This document shows, one piece after another, positions 50,276 through 59,196 of a stretch of DNA of 64,000 bases; the stretch's first letter is position 1, and every line of letters begins with the position of its first letter. The stretch is from DAIMZI01 sp036734025 (GTDB taxonomy: Bacteria; Pseudomonadota; Alphaproteobacteria; Rhizobiales; Rhodomicrobiaceae), in the NCBI GenBank assembly GCA_036734025.1, contig DAIMZI010000001.1, positions 62,001 through 126,000 on the forward strand. Direction: 5' to 3'. The position numbers and the translations under genes are program-made. The notes beneath the pieces are model-generated. The model had not been told where the DNA came from. It saw nothing but the letters and a program-made list of their open reading frames with translations, and did not search any database.

Positions 50276-51559
50276 TTGAAGATTACCGATCATGTAAAGG
50301 CGCCAGTCTGCGCCGCGCTTGAAACGGCCGGGGACGCGGCGATCGCGGCCGAGGCGGGCTGCAAGCGCGTCAGTGTGCTCGGCGCGACCGGCTCGATCGG
50401 CGAGAACACGCTTGATCTGATCGGCCGCAATCCCGGCTGCGCAAGGATCGTGGCGCTGACCGCCAATTCCAATGTCGCGCGTCTTGCCGAGCTGGCGATC
50501 GCGCATCGCGCCGAGTTCGCCGCCATCGGCGATGCGTCACGCCTTGGCGAGCTCAAGGAGGCACTGGCAGGCACCCCGGTGCGCGCTGGCGCGGGCGAGT
50601 CGGCGCTGGTCGAGGCCGCGAGCATGCCCGCAGACTGGGTGATGGCGGCCATCGTTGGCGCCGCGGGGCTGCGCCCGACCTTTGCCGCGGCGCGCCAGGG
50701 CGTTTGCGTGGCGCTTGCCAACAAGGAATGTCTGGTAACGGCGGGCAGGGCGTTCCTGCGCGCGATAGAGACATCGGGCAGCACGCTGATCCCGGTCGAT
50801 TCGGAACATTCCGCGGCTCATCAGGCCATGGAAGGCCACGCGCCGGCGGGCATCGAGCGGATCGTGCTGACCGCATCGGGCGGGCCGTTTCGCACCTGGA
50901 GCCTCGATCAGCTCAAGCACGCGCGGCCAGATCAGGCGCTCAAACATCCCAACTGGTCCATGGGTCGCAAGATCACCATCGACAGCGCCACATTGATGAA
51001 CAAGGGGCTGGAGTTGATCGAGGCGCATTATCTGTTTTCTGTCGGTCCGGAACAGCTCGGGGTGATCGTTCACCCGCAATCCATCGTTCATTGCCTGGTT
51101 GAATATCGTGACGGCTCTGTGCTCGCCCAGCTTGGCGCGCCGGATATGCGCACCCCCATCGCCTATGCGCTTGCCTGGCCGCAGCGTATGATCACGCCGT
51201 GCGAAAAGCTCGATCTGGTGCGTCTGGCCAGGCTGGATTTCGAGGCGCCCGATGAAGGCCGCTTTCCGGCGCTGCGTATCGCGCGCGAAGCGATGGCCGC
51301 GGGCGGCAGCGCTCCGGCGGTTCTCAATGCTGCCAATGAGATCGCCGTGGAAGCCTTTCTCGACGGGCGCATCGGCTTCATGGCCATAGCCGAGTTGGTG
51401 AGTGCCACACTGGAGCGCAGCGTCGAGGCCATAGGCACGCGCGCGCCCGACGGTCTTGAGGATGTGCTCGAACTTGATGGTGCGGCGCGCGCCCTGGCGC
51501 GTGAGTTGCTGGTCCATGTCGACGCACCTGCAAACGCGTTCGGGCGTATAACGACTTGA
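50276..51559 (+). CDS. dxr: 1-Deoxy-D-xylulose 5-phosphate reductoisomerase
   Basis: Dxr converts DXP to methylerythritol phosphate, the committed step of the MEP isoprenoid pathway. The 427-residue enzyme has the NADPH motif VLGATGSIGENTLDLI (about 33-48), LANKECLVTAG, the metal-site region PVDSEHSAAHQAMEG, LTASGGPFRTW and KHPNWSMGRKITIDSATLMN. The start is TTG at 50276; about 30 residues precede the conserved domain, and no better start is visible. The position where most enzymes have Asn after SEH is Ser here. Its neighbours uppS and cdsA share isoprenoid/lipid duties. Confidence 0.95.
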   Translation: MKITDHVKAPVCAALETAGDAAIAAEAGCKRVSVLGATGSIGENTLDLIGRNPGCARIVALTANSNVARLAELAIAHRAEFAAIGDASRLGELKEALAGTPVRAGAGESALVEAASMPADWVMAAIVGAAGLRPTFAAARQGVCVALANKECLVTAGRAFLRAIETSGSTLIPVDSEHSAAHQAMEGHAPAGIERIVLTASGGPFRTWSLDQLKHARPDQALKHPNWSMGRKITIDSATLMNKGLELIEAHYLFSVGPEQLGVIVHPQSIVHCLVEYRDGSVLAQLGAPDMRTPIAYALAWPQRMITPCEKLDLVRLARLDFEAPDEGRFPALRIAREAMAAGGSAPAVLNAANEIAVEAFLDGRIGFMAIAELVSATLERSVEAIGTRAPDGLEDVLELDGAARALARELLVHVDAPANAFGRITT

Positions 51560-51627
51560 AACAAGGCGCATTCATGCGCCAGCCGCAAAAGGCCGTCTGC
51601 AAGTGGCCGTGAAGGAGTATCGCAGTC

Positions 51628-52779
51628 ATGGAATTCATCGCGCCCCTGTGGGGCTATGTCGTCAATGTCCTGTCATGGGCGGTGCCGTTCATCTTCGTGC
51701 TCGGCGTCGTGGTCTTCGTCCATGAGATGGGGCATTTCCTGGTCGCGCGGTGGAACAATGTCGCCGTGGAGGTCTTTTCCATCGGCTTTGGACCAGAGAT
51801 CTTCGGCTTTCAGGACCGGCAGGGCACGCGCTGGCGCGTCGCTTGGGTGCCGCTGGGCGGTTATGTGAAATTTCTCGGCGATGAAAATGCTGCGAGCATG
51901 CCGAGCGCCGACGATCCCGCGGACGTGCCGGCCGAACAGCGCGCCCGGATGTTCCAGTTCAAGCCGGTTGGCGCGCGCGCCGCGGTGGTCATCGCCGGGC
52001 CGCTTGCCAACTTCATTTTGGCGCTGGTGATTTTTTCGGGACTTTTCATGGCCTACGGAAAGCCGGTGCTCGAGCCGCGCGTGTCTGAGGTCATCGCCCA
52101 GAGCGCGGCCGAAGAAGCAGGGATCCGCGTCGGCGATCTGATCATCAGTGTCGGTGGCACCGAGATCGAGAGCTTCGATGAGCTTGTGCGCATCGTCGGG
52201 CTCAGCGCTGGTACGCCTCTTGACATCGTGCTGGAGCGCGACGGCCAGCGGCTGGTGGTGAGCGCAACGCCCAAGCTGGTCGAGGAGACCAGCCGATTCG
52301 GCACCGCCTCCATTGGCCGGCTCGGCATTCGCGGCGTGTCATCGCGCGAAAATATCGTCATCCGCGAATACGGGCCGGTCGGCGCGGTCGCCAAGAGTTT
52401 CGAGGAAACCTATTTCTGGCTGAAGCAGCCGATCATCTTCATCGGCGAACTGATCGGCGGGCGCGCCTCGGCGGATCAGCTCGGCGGGCCGGTGCGCATC
52501 GCGCAGATGTCCAAGGAAGTGGCGGCGATAGGCATAGCCGAGCTTTTGCGCTGGACAGCGATCATCTCGATCAGCATCGGGCTCATTAACCTCTTTCCGA
52601 TCCCCATGCTCGATGGCGGTCACCTTCTGTTCTATGGCATAGAAGCCATACGTGGCCGTCCATTGAACGCAGCAGCCCAGGAAATCGGTTTTCGGATTGG
52701 CCTTGCTCTCGTTCTCATGTTAATGATTTTCGTGACTTGGAATGATGTGATTCAGCTCATCGGTAGTAGCAGCCAGTAG
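51628..52779 (+). CDS. rseP: RIP-type metalloprotease RseP
   Basis: RseP is a site-2 intramembrane protease that cleaves anti-sigma factors and signal-peptide remnants. The 383-residue product has the zinc motif HEMGH (residues 32-36) in the first membrane helix, a periplasmic PDZ domain (about 150-235, AQSAAEEAGIRVGDLIIS), and the third catalytic residue in NLFPIPMLDGGHLLFY. There are about four hydrophobic segments. It lies 68 bases after dxr and 248 before bamA, as in many proteobacteria. Confidence 0.95.
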   Translation: MEFIAPLWGYVVNVLSWAVPFIFVLGVVVFVHEMGHFLVARWNNVAVEVFSIGFGPEIFGFQDRQGTRWRVAWVPLGGYVKFLGDENAASMPSADDPADVPAEQRARMFQFKPVGARAAVVIAGPLANFILALVIFSGLFMAYGKPVLEPRVSEVIAQSAAEEAGIRVGDLIISVGGTEIESFDELVRIVGLSAGTPLDIVLERDGQRLVVSATPKLVEETSRFGTASIGRLGIRGVSSRENIVIREYGPVGAVAKSFEETYFWLKQPIIFIGELIGGRASADQLGGPVRIAQMSKEVAAIGIAELLRWTAIISISIGLINLFPIPMLDGGHLLFYGIEAIRGRPLNAAAQEIGFRIGLALVLMLMIFVTWNDVIQLIGSSSQ

Positions 52780-53027
52780 CAAGCGGTTCTGATGGTGATG
52801 GACCGTTGTCTGCGGAAATACGGCGGCTTCTGGGGCTTTATCAAGGCCTTCTACGTGGCTGATCTGCCACAAATTCTGGGTGAATGACTACGGACGTGAC
52901 GGCGCCACTATGAAGTCACGAATCCACTATCTAATATGGCGCTGCAGTCGGCGACAGGGCCTTGATTGCGCATGGTGAATGTGCGTTCAGGCCGGGGGAT
53001 AAAACATGTCGAGGGGCGATAAAACTT

Positions 53028-55364
53028 ATGTTTAGAAACACCATCAGAGCGGCGGCGGTCTGTATGGCGTTGGCGGTTGCACTCACCATGGCGATGGTGT
53101 TGTTGCAGGCGGGCGGTGTCGGAAGCGCATTTGCGCAGTCCGGTGAAATTCGCTCGATCAACGTCGATGGCAACAAGCGCGTGGAGCGGGAAACCGTTCT
53201 GTCCTATCTGACATTCATGCCCGGCGACAGCTACACGGCCCAGGGTGCCGACGAGAGTTTCAAGGCGCTGTTTGGCACCGGCCTGTTTGCAGATGTGCGC
53301 ATCGGTTTCGCTTCGGGTGTGGTTACGGTCAGCCTCGTCGAGAATCCCGTCATCAATCGTGTTGCTTTTGAAGGCAACAGGGATCTCAAAGACGATGTGC
53401 TGGCAGCAGAAGGTCAGTTGCGTTCACGCTCCGTCTATACTCGCGCCGCCGCGCAGTCTGACGTTCAGCGCATTCTCGCGATCTATCGCGCCTCCGGTTA
53501 TTATTCAGCCACCGTCGAGGCCAAGATCATCAAGCTACCATTCAACCGCGTGGATTTGGTTTTTGAAATCAACGAAGGCGATAGCACAAAGGTGCTAAGC
53601 ATCAATTTCATTGGCAATAGTGCTTTTTCCGACTCGCAGTTGCGCGGCGTTATCTCGACCAGCGAGTCCAGCCTGCTCAGCTTCCTGAAGCCTACCGATG
53701 TCTATGATCCCGATCGGCTCAATCTCGACAGGGAATTGCTGCGCCGTTTCTATCTTACCAACGGTTATGCCGATGCCAGGGTCGTTTCGGCGGTAGCGGA
53801 CCTCGACATAGACGGTAAGGGTTTTTTCATCACATTCACGGTAGACGAGGGTGAGTTGTACACTGTCGGGTCGGTTCGCCTGGAATCGATGCTGCCCGGT
53901 GCCAATCCCGATGCCGTGGCCGGTGATCTGTTGCTCAACGAGGGCGATATATTCAATGCACTGCTGGTGGACCGGACCGCGGAGGTTCTGACCATTGCGG
54001 TGTCCAATCAGGGTTTTCCCTTCGCTCAGGTGGAGCCGCAGGTCGATCGTGATCCGGTCTCGCGTCAGATCCACATCACTTTCACGATCCGGCAGGGACC
54101 GCGCATATATGTCGAGCGGATCAACATCATCGGCAATACTCGTACCCTTGATTATGTGGTGCGCCGGGAAATCCGCATCGTTGAAGGCGACGCCTACAAC
54201 AAGCTGCTTGTCGATCAAGCCCGTATCCGCTTGCAGAACCTGGCATATTTCAAGTCGGTGGAAGTCACTCAGGAGCGCGGCTCGGCGCAGGATCGGGTGA
54301 TCCTGACATTCAATGTCGTCGAGCAGGCCACAGGTGAACTGGGCCTTGCGGGTGGTTATTCCTCACTTGAAGGGATCATTGGCGAAATCAGCTATACCGA
54401 GCGCAACCTGCTGGGCAGGGGGCAGTTCCTCAGGCTGAAACTTTCAGGCAGCTTCGAGCGTGGTCAGATCGATCTGAGCTTCACCGAACCGCGGTTTCTT
54501 GATCGTCGGCTTTCGGCAGGCTTTGATCTGTTCCACAAGGAGCTCGATTACAGCAACCGTGCCGGCTATCGCAAGCGTGAGACCGGCGGCAGTATTCGCC
54601 TCGGCTTTGCGCTCGCTGAAAATCTGTACCTGACCAACCGATATACTTATTCTCATGACGAGGTCTACGATCTCGATAATAATGTGTCGCCCGCTGTCGC
54701 TGAACTTGAAGGCATCACTGATACCTCGTCGGTTGGCTACTCGCTGGTCTACGATACGCGCAATCATCGCATGGCGCCGACGCGCGGCTGGTACGTTTCA
54801 CTGATCCAGGATTTCGCTGGTGTTGGCGGCGACGTGAATTATCTTCGCTCCATCGTTGAGGTGCGTGGTTATTACCCCATCGTCGATGGCGTCACCTTTG
54901 TGGCACGCGCGATTGGTGGCAATATCGAAGCGCTGGACGGCAGCGACGTCAGGATAAGTAATTCTTTCTATCAGGGCTCGGCCATCGTTCGCGGTTTTGA
55001 GACGACGGGTCTTGGTCCGCGCGATGATAAAGGCGATGCACTGGGCGCTAAGACGTTTTACGCTGCTACCGCCGAGGTTCGCTTCCCGTTCCCGTTCATA
55101 CCTGATGAACTGGGACTTTCGGGTGCGATATTTGCTGACGCTGGATCGGCTTTCGACACTGATGTGACGAGAGACTGCTCGGGTGCCCCGGCTGATGGTA
55201 CTGCCTGCTTTGAAGACAGTGACGCACTGCGCGCTTCGGTTGGCGCAAGCATCTTGTGGAATTCGCCCATCGGGCCGCTGCGCGCTGACCTAGCTTATGT
55301 TCTGATGAGCGAGGAATTCGACAAGGAACAAGCGTTCAGCTTCGGCGCGAGCACGAAATTCTGA
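53028..55364 (+). CDS. bamA: Outer-membrane protein assembly factor BamA
   Basis: BamA is the central outer-membrane insertase for beta-barrel proteins. The 778-residue product has a signal peptide (about 1-36, cleavage after AFA) and five POTRA repeats (about 37-440; each begins with an IRSINVDGNKRVE-like strand). The 16-stranded barrel contains the conserved loop motif VRGFETTGLGPRD (the VRGF motif). It ends SFGASTKF with the terminal Phe of the beta-signal. The ATG at 53028 fits the signal peptide; the longer in-frame ATG at 52962 would precede it by 22 residues. No skp gene follows; lpxD is next. Confidence 0.96.
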   Translation: MFRNTIRAAAVCMALAVALTMAMVLLQAGGVGSAFAQSGEIRSINVDGNKRVERETVLSYLTFMPGDSYTAQGADESFKALFGTGLFADVRIGFASGVVTVSLVENPVINRVAFEGNRDLKDDVLAAEGQLRSRSVYTRAAAQSDVQRILAIYRASGYYSATVEAKIIKLPFNRVDLVFEINEGDSTKVLSINFIGNSAFSDSQLRGVISTSESSLLSFLKPTDVYDPDRLNLDRELLRRFYLTNGYADARVVSAVADLDIDGKGFFITFTVDEGELYTVGSVRLESMLPGANPDAVAGDLLLNEGDIFNALLVDRTAEVLTIAVSNQGFPFAQVEPQVDRDPVSRQIHITFTIRQGPRIYVERINIIGNTRTLDYVVRREIRIVEGDAYNKLLVDQARIRLQNLAYFKSVEVTQERGSAQDRVILTFNVVEQATGELGLAGGYSSLEGIIGEISYTERNLLGRGQFLRLKLSGSFERGQIDLSFTEPRFLDRRLSAGFDLFHKELDYSNRAGYRKRETGGSIRLGFALAENLYLTNRYTYSHDEVYDLDNNVSPAVAELEGITDTSSVGYSLVYDTRNHRMAPTRGWYVSLIQDFAGVGGDVNYLRSIVEVRGYYPIVDGVTFVARAIGGNIEALDGSDVRISNSFYQGSAIVRGFETTGLGPRDDKGDALGAKTFYAATAEVRFPFPFIPDELGLSGAIFADAGSAFDTDVTRDCSGAPADGTACFEDSDALRASVGASILWNSPIGPLRADLAYVLMSEEFDKEQAFSFGASTKF

Positions 55365-55454
55365 TCCTGTGCGCATCGCGTACACGCTTTATACGGTGCA
55401 TAATTCATCCAGGGGGCCCGGAAGGGCCCTCAGGTCTTTGAATAATACAAGAAG

Positions 55455-56519
55455 ATGGAACATCCAGGTTTCTTCACGCGCCACGGTCCATTCTCGCTGG
55501 AGGAAATCGTCCAGTGTTCAGCGGCCGAGATTGGCGCAGGTGCTCAGGGCTCCAGGCAATTCTCTGACATCAAGCCGCTTTCGGTCGCCGAAGCCGAGCA
55601 CATATCCTTTCTGGACAATCCCAAATACCTTGCAGATGCCGCGCTCACAAAAGCCGGCGCCTGTTTCATCAAAAGCGAATTTGCGCCCCGGCTTGCTCCC
55701 GGCTGTACGCCACTAATCACGCCAGCGCCATATCACGCCTTCGCCCGAGCCTTGGCGCTGTTTTATCCAGAGGCGATGCGTCCGCTCGTTTGTCCCAACC
55801 AGCCCGGCAGCCAGCAGATCCATCCCACGGCATCGATCGAGGACGGCGCGCAAATCCAGCCCGGCGCCATCATCGGCGCTCAGGCCCAGATCGGCGCTGG
55901 AAGCGTGATTGCCGCAGGCGCAGTCATCGGTTACCGCGTGAGTGTCGGGCGAAACTGTTACATCGGCCCGAACGCCAGCATCACCCATGCGCTGATCGGC
56001 AATGGTGTGATCATTCACGCCGGCAGCACGATAGGCCAGGACGGGTTCGGCTTCGCCCTGTCGCCGCGCGGCCATCTCAAGGTACCTCAGATCGGCCGCG
56101 TCATCATTCAGGACAATGTCGAGATCGGTTCTGGAACCGCAATCGACCGCGGCGCACTCAACGATACGATCATCGGCGAAGGAACCAAGATCGACAATCT
56201 CGTCCAGATCGGCCACAACGCCGTTATCGGACGAAATTGCGTGATCGTCGGGCTCGTCGGCATCTCGGGCAGCACGGTACTGGAAGATTTCGTCGTCATC
56301 GGCGGGCAGGCCGGCGTGGCGGGCCATTTGCGCATCGGCGCCGGCGCGCAGATTGCCGCCGGCAGCGGTGTCGTCTCGTCGGTGCCCTCAGGCGCGCGCT
56401 GGGGCGGCGCCCCGGCCAAACCAGTATCGGACTGGGCGCGCGAAACCGCCCTTTTGAAACGTTTGAACGAAACCTTGACAGGCAAGGCCCTTGCCCGCCT
56501 AAAGAAGCTGGTCGACTGA
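55455..56519 (+). CDS. lpxD: UDP-3-O-acylglucosamine N-acyltransferase LpxD
   Basis: LpxD adds the second acyl chain in lipid A synthesis. The 354-residue protein has an N-terminal uridine-binding domain (about 5-105, with HISFLDNPKYL) and then a left-handed beta-helix of hexapeptide repeats (about 115-310). The helix contains the catalytic-region motifs GSTIGQDGFGFAL and QIGHNAVIGRNCVIVGLVGI. The C-terminal helix is the trimer extension. A hairpin GGGCCC-GGAA-GGGCCC at 55414-55429 lies in the 90-base leader. lpxD-fabZ-lpxA follow one another. Confidence 0.96.
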   Translation: MEHPGFFTRHGPFSLEEIVQCSAAEIGAGAQGSRQFSDIKPLSVAEAEHISFLDNPKYLADAALTKAGACFIKSEFAPRLAPGCTPLITPAPYHAFARALALFYPEAMRPLVCPNQPGSQQIHPTASIEDGAQIQPGAIIGAQAQIGAGSVIAAGAVIGYRVSVGRNCYIGPNASITHALIGNGVIIHAGSTIGQDGFGFALSPRGHLKVPQIGRVIIQDNVEIGSGTAIDRGALNDTIIGEGTKIDNLVQIGHNAVIGRNCVIVGLVGISGSTVLEDFVVIGGQAGVAGHLRIGAGAQIAAGSGVVSSVPSGARWGGAPAKPVSDWARETALLKRLNETLTGKALARLKKLVD

Positions 56520-56555
56520 TCGGCCGGCCGACATGATGAGCATGGAGCCTGCACC

Positions 56556-57038
56556 ATGACTGGACCTGATGCTTTCCGAACGCTCGGCGTTGCCGACATC
56601 CGCCGTGTGCTTAAACTGTTGCCACATCGCTATCCGTTTTTGATGGTCGACAAGATCATCGACATGGACCGCGACGTGGCGGCCGTCGGCATCAAGAATG
56701 TCAGCATCAACGAACCATATTTCGCCGGTCATTTCCCGGAGTTTCCGGTGATGCCCGGCGTGCTGCTGATCGAGGGGATGGCGCAGACGGCGGGCGCGCT
56801 GTGCGTCTCCAGCCTGAGCGATGATTACGAGCCGCAACTCGTCTACTTCATGGCCATCGACCGCGCCAAGTTTCGCAAGCCCGTGATGCCTGGTGATACG
56901 GTCTATTATCATGTCAAAAAAATTCGCAACCGGGGCCGCGTCTGGCGCTTCGGCGCCGAAGCCAAGGTCAATGGCGAGCTCGTGGCCGAAGCGGAAATAA
57001 GCGCCATGATCGTCGAAACAAGCCAGGCCCCAACCTGA
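56556..57038 (+). CDS. fabZ: 3-Hydroxyacyl-[ACP] dehydratase FabZ
   Basis: FabZ dehydrates 3-hydroxyacyl-ACP in fatty acid elongation and competes with LpxA for 3-hydroxyacyl-ACP. The 160-residue hot-dog-fold enzyme has LLPHRYPFLMVDKIIDMD (catalytic His) and GHFPEFPVMPGVLLIEGMAQ (catalytic Glu). The last helix region is FRKPVMPGDTV. It is 37 bases after lpxD and 18 before lpxA. Confidence 0.97.
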   Translation: MTGPDAFRTLGVADIRRVLKLLPHRYPFLMVDKIIDMDRDVAAVGIKNVSINEPYFAGHFPEFPVMPGVLLIEGMAQTAGALCVSSLSDDYEPQLVYFMAIDRAKFRKPVMPGDTVYYHVKKIRNRGRVWRFGAEAKVNGELVAEAEISAMIVETSQAPT

Positions 57039-57055
57039 GTGGAGCACTCTCCTTC

Positions 57056-57895
57056 ATGACAAGCCCAGCAAAGACCTTCACCACGACCGACGCCACAGGC
57101 GGCCCCTCGGTCCATCCCACGGCCCTCGTTCATCCAGACGCGCAGATCGCCCCCGGTGCGCATATCGGCCCATATTGTGTCATAGGCGCTGGCGTCAGCC
57201 TTGCCGATAACGTCCGGCTTCATTCCCATGTGGTCATCGAGGGTGACACGGTCATCGGCGAGGGTACCCAGATCTTTCCCTTCGCCTCGATCGGCCATCA
57301 GCCGCAGGACAAGAAATTCCGCGGCGAGAAATCCCGCCTCGAGATCGGCGCGCACAATGTCATCCGCGAAAACGTGACGATGAACCCGGGCACGGAGAGC
57401 GGATCGCTGGTCACGCGCGTAGGCGATCACGGCCTGTTCATGACCGGCGCGCATGTCGCGCATGACTGTCAGGTTGGCGATCACGTCATCATGGCGAACA
57501 ACACGGCGCTGGCCGGTCACTGCATTATTGGCGACCACGCCATTCTGGGCGGCCTGTCGGCGGTACACCAGTTCGTGCGAATCGGCGCACATGCGTTCAT
57601 CGGCGGCATGTCGGGTGTGGAAAATGATGTCATCCCGTTCGGCATGGCGATCGGCAATCGCGCCGGGCTTGCCGGGCTCAACATTGTGGGTCTCAAGCGC
57701 CGCGGCTTCGATCGTGAGCAGATCCACACATTGCGCAAGGCCTATCGCATGCTGTTCTCGTCCGAAGGCACGCTGTCCGAGCGGCTTGAAGATGTCGAGA
57801 AGATGTTTGAAGGCGATGTCAATGTCGCCCAGATCGTGCATTTTGTCCGGGCGGCTTCCGATCGGGCTTTGTGTGTGCCTCGCGACAGCGTCTAG
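57056..57895 (+). CDS. lpxA: Acyl-[ACP]-UDP-N-acetylglucosamine O-acyltransferase LpxA
   Basis: LpxA performs the first acylation of lipid A synthesis. The 279-residue protein is a trimeric left-handed beta-helix with hexapeptide repeats from about 18 to 200. It contains the catalytic His region (VGDHGLFMTGAHVAHDCQVG), the family motifs VIRENVTMNPGTE and LGGLSAVHQFVRIGAHAFIG, and an alpha-helical C-terminal domain with GLKRRGFDREQI. Its stop is two bases before a tandem palindromic repeat array. The array separates it from lpxI. Confidence 0.97.
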   Translation: MTSPAKTFTTTDATGGPSVHPTALVHPDAQIAPGAHIGPYCVIGAGVSLADNVRLHSHVVIEGDTVIGEGTQIFPFASIGHQPQDKKFRGEKSRLEIGAHNVIRENVTMNPGTESGSLVTRVGDHGLFMTGAHVAHDCQVGDHVIMANNTALAGHCIIGDHAILGGLSAVHQFVRIGAHAFIGGMSGVENDVIPFGMAIGNRAGLAGLNIVGLKRRGFDREQIHTLRKAYRMLFSSEGTLSERLEDVEKMFEGDVNVAQIVHFVRAASDRALCVPRDSV

Positions 57896-57896
57896 G

Positions 57897-58133
57897 GCAC
57901 TGTCCCGCAAAAGTGGGCACCGGTTTTGCGCAAGACAGTGCGACAGAAGTATAAGTCAGAGCACTGTCCCGCAAAAGTGGGCACCGGTTTTGCGCAAGAC
58001 AGTGCGACAGAAGTATAAGTCAGAGCACTGTCCCGCAAAAATGGGCACCGGTTTTGCGCAAGACAGTGCGATAGAAGTATAAACCAGAGCACTGTCCCGC
58101 GAAAGTGGGCACCGGTTTTGCGCAAGACAGTGC
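57897..58133 (+). repeat. Tandem array of four palindromic REP-like units, 64-bp period
   Basis: Four 45-base units begin at 57897, 57961, 58025 and 58089, exactly 64 bases apart, with 19-base linkers that are nearly identical too. Each unit can fold: outer arms GCACTGTC/GACAGTGC (8 bp) enclose inner arms CGCAAAA/TTTTGCG (7 bp) around an 11-base loop GTGGGCACCGG. Differences between units are few (A for G in the loop of unit 3, G for A in unit 4, three linker changes). This resembles the intergenic palindromic elements common in alphaproteobacteria, organised as a tandem cluster. It lies between the lpxA stop and lpxI. No RAYT transposase gene is in the window. Confidence 0.9.
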
Positions 58134-58220
58134 GACAAGCAACATGACTGAGCCCGTTCGACGATTTGAATTTGACTGAACAGGCTCTGGCCGGGCAAAG
58201 GCCCCGAGGCGAGCTTACCG

Positions 58221-59111
58221 ATGAGCCTGGAGACCAACATGAGCGTGCCGGCCAAACCAGGCTCGGGCGCGGCGCGCCTAGGCATCATCGCCGGCGGTGG
58301 CGTGCTGCCGCTCGCGGTGGCGCAGGCGGCGCAAAGCAAAGGCCAGCCTGTTTACATACTCGGCTTTTCCGGACTGGCCGAGCCCGGTATCGAGGCCTAT
58401 TCACATGACTGGATGAAATGGGGGCAGATCGGGCGCATGCTGCGGATGCTGCGCGCCAAGGGATGCACCGAAGTGGTCATCGTGGGGGGCGTGCGCCGGC
58501 CGAAAATCAAGGATATTCGTCCCGATATCGGTTTTTTCCGCAAGCTGCCGGCGGTGCTGCGCCTGACACGCGGCGGCGACAATAGCGTGCTTGGCAATGT
58601 CGTGCGCTTTTTTGAAAACGAAGGTTTTCTCGTGCGCGGCGCTCATGAGATCGCCAGCAATCTGACCGTGCCGGCTGGTCTGCTTGCCGGCCCGCAGCCG
58701 GGCCCGCAGGACCATGCCGACATTGCCCGCGGGCTTGCGGTCGTGCGCGCGCTTGGCGCGCTTGATGTGGGCCAGGCGGCCGTGGTCGCGCGCGGTTATG
58801 TGCTGGGCGTGGAGGCGGCCGAGGGCACCGATGCGATGTTGCAGCGCTGCGCGTCCTTGCGCCAGTGGGGGCTGAAACGGCGCGCGGGCGTACTGGTGAA
58901 GGCGCCCAAGCCCGGTCAGGAATTGCGCGTCGACATGCCGGCCATCGGCCCGCGCACGGTCGAGAATGCCGCAGCCGCCGGGCTTGCGGGCATCGCCGTG
59001 GCCAGCCAGCGCGTGCTGCTGGCTGATCCCGACGCGCTCATTGCCGCGGCTGAGCATCACGGTCTGTTCGTGATTGGCATTGACGCGGACATCTCCGATG
59101 CAGAAGGATAG
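58221..59111 (+). CDS. lpxI: UDP-2,3-diacylglucosamine pyrophosphatase LpxI
   Basis: LpxI hydrolyses UDP-2,3-diacylglucosamine to lipid X, replacing LpxH in many alphaproteobacteria. The 296-residue protein has the N-terminal domain GIIAGGGVLPLAVAQAAQ, EVVIVGGVRRPKIKDIRPD and LTRGGDNSVLGNVVRFFENE. The C-terminal domain has GTDAMLQRCASLR, VLVKAPKPGQELRVDMPAIG and PRTVENAAAAGLAGIAV. Start ATG 58221 or ATG 58239 are both possible; each has a fair ribosome binding site. It follows the repeat array and precedes lpxB by 85 bases. Confidence 0.94.
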   Translation: MSLETNMSVPAKPGSGAARLGIIAGGGVLPLAVAQAAQSKGQPVYILGFSGLAEPGIEAYSHDWMKWGQIGRMLRMLRAKGCTEVVIVGGVRRPKIKDIRPDIGFFRKLPAVLRLTRGGDNSVLGNVVRFFENEGFLVRGAHEIASNLTVPAGLLAGPQPGPQDHADIARGLAVVRALGALDVGQAAVVARGYVLGVEAAEGTDAMLQRCASLRQWGLKRRAGVLVKAPKPGQELRVDMPAIGPRTVENAAAAGLAGIAVASQRVLLADPDALIAAAEHHGLFVIGIDADISDAEG

Positions 59112-59196
59112 GGTGATAGGCGCGAGAACAATCAGGCGCCAGCCATGAAGCCGGGGCGCTTGCCGCGTTTAGCCGGGGGCTGCTTGGGGAGGAGCC

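Noticed and set aside
57892..58125. Minus-strand open frame of 77 codons across the repeat array
   Set aside because: It translates the palindromic repeats in shifting frames (period 64), so it yields a pseudo-repetitive peptide and not a conserved protein.
57897..58133. CRISPR-like tandem repeat
   Set aside because: The units are palindromic, the 19-base linkers are nearly identical to one another instead of unique, only four units exist, and no cas genes are near. It is a REP-type array.
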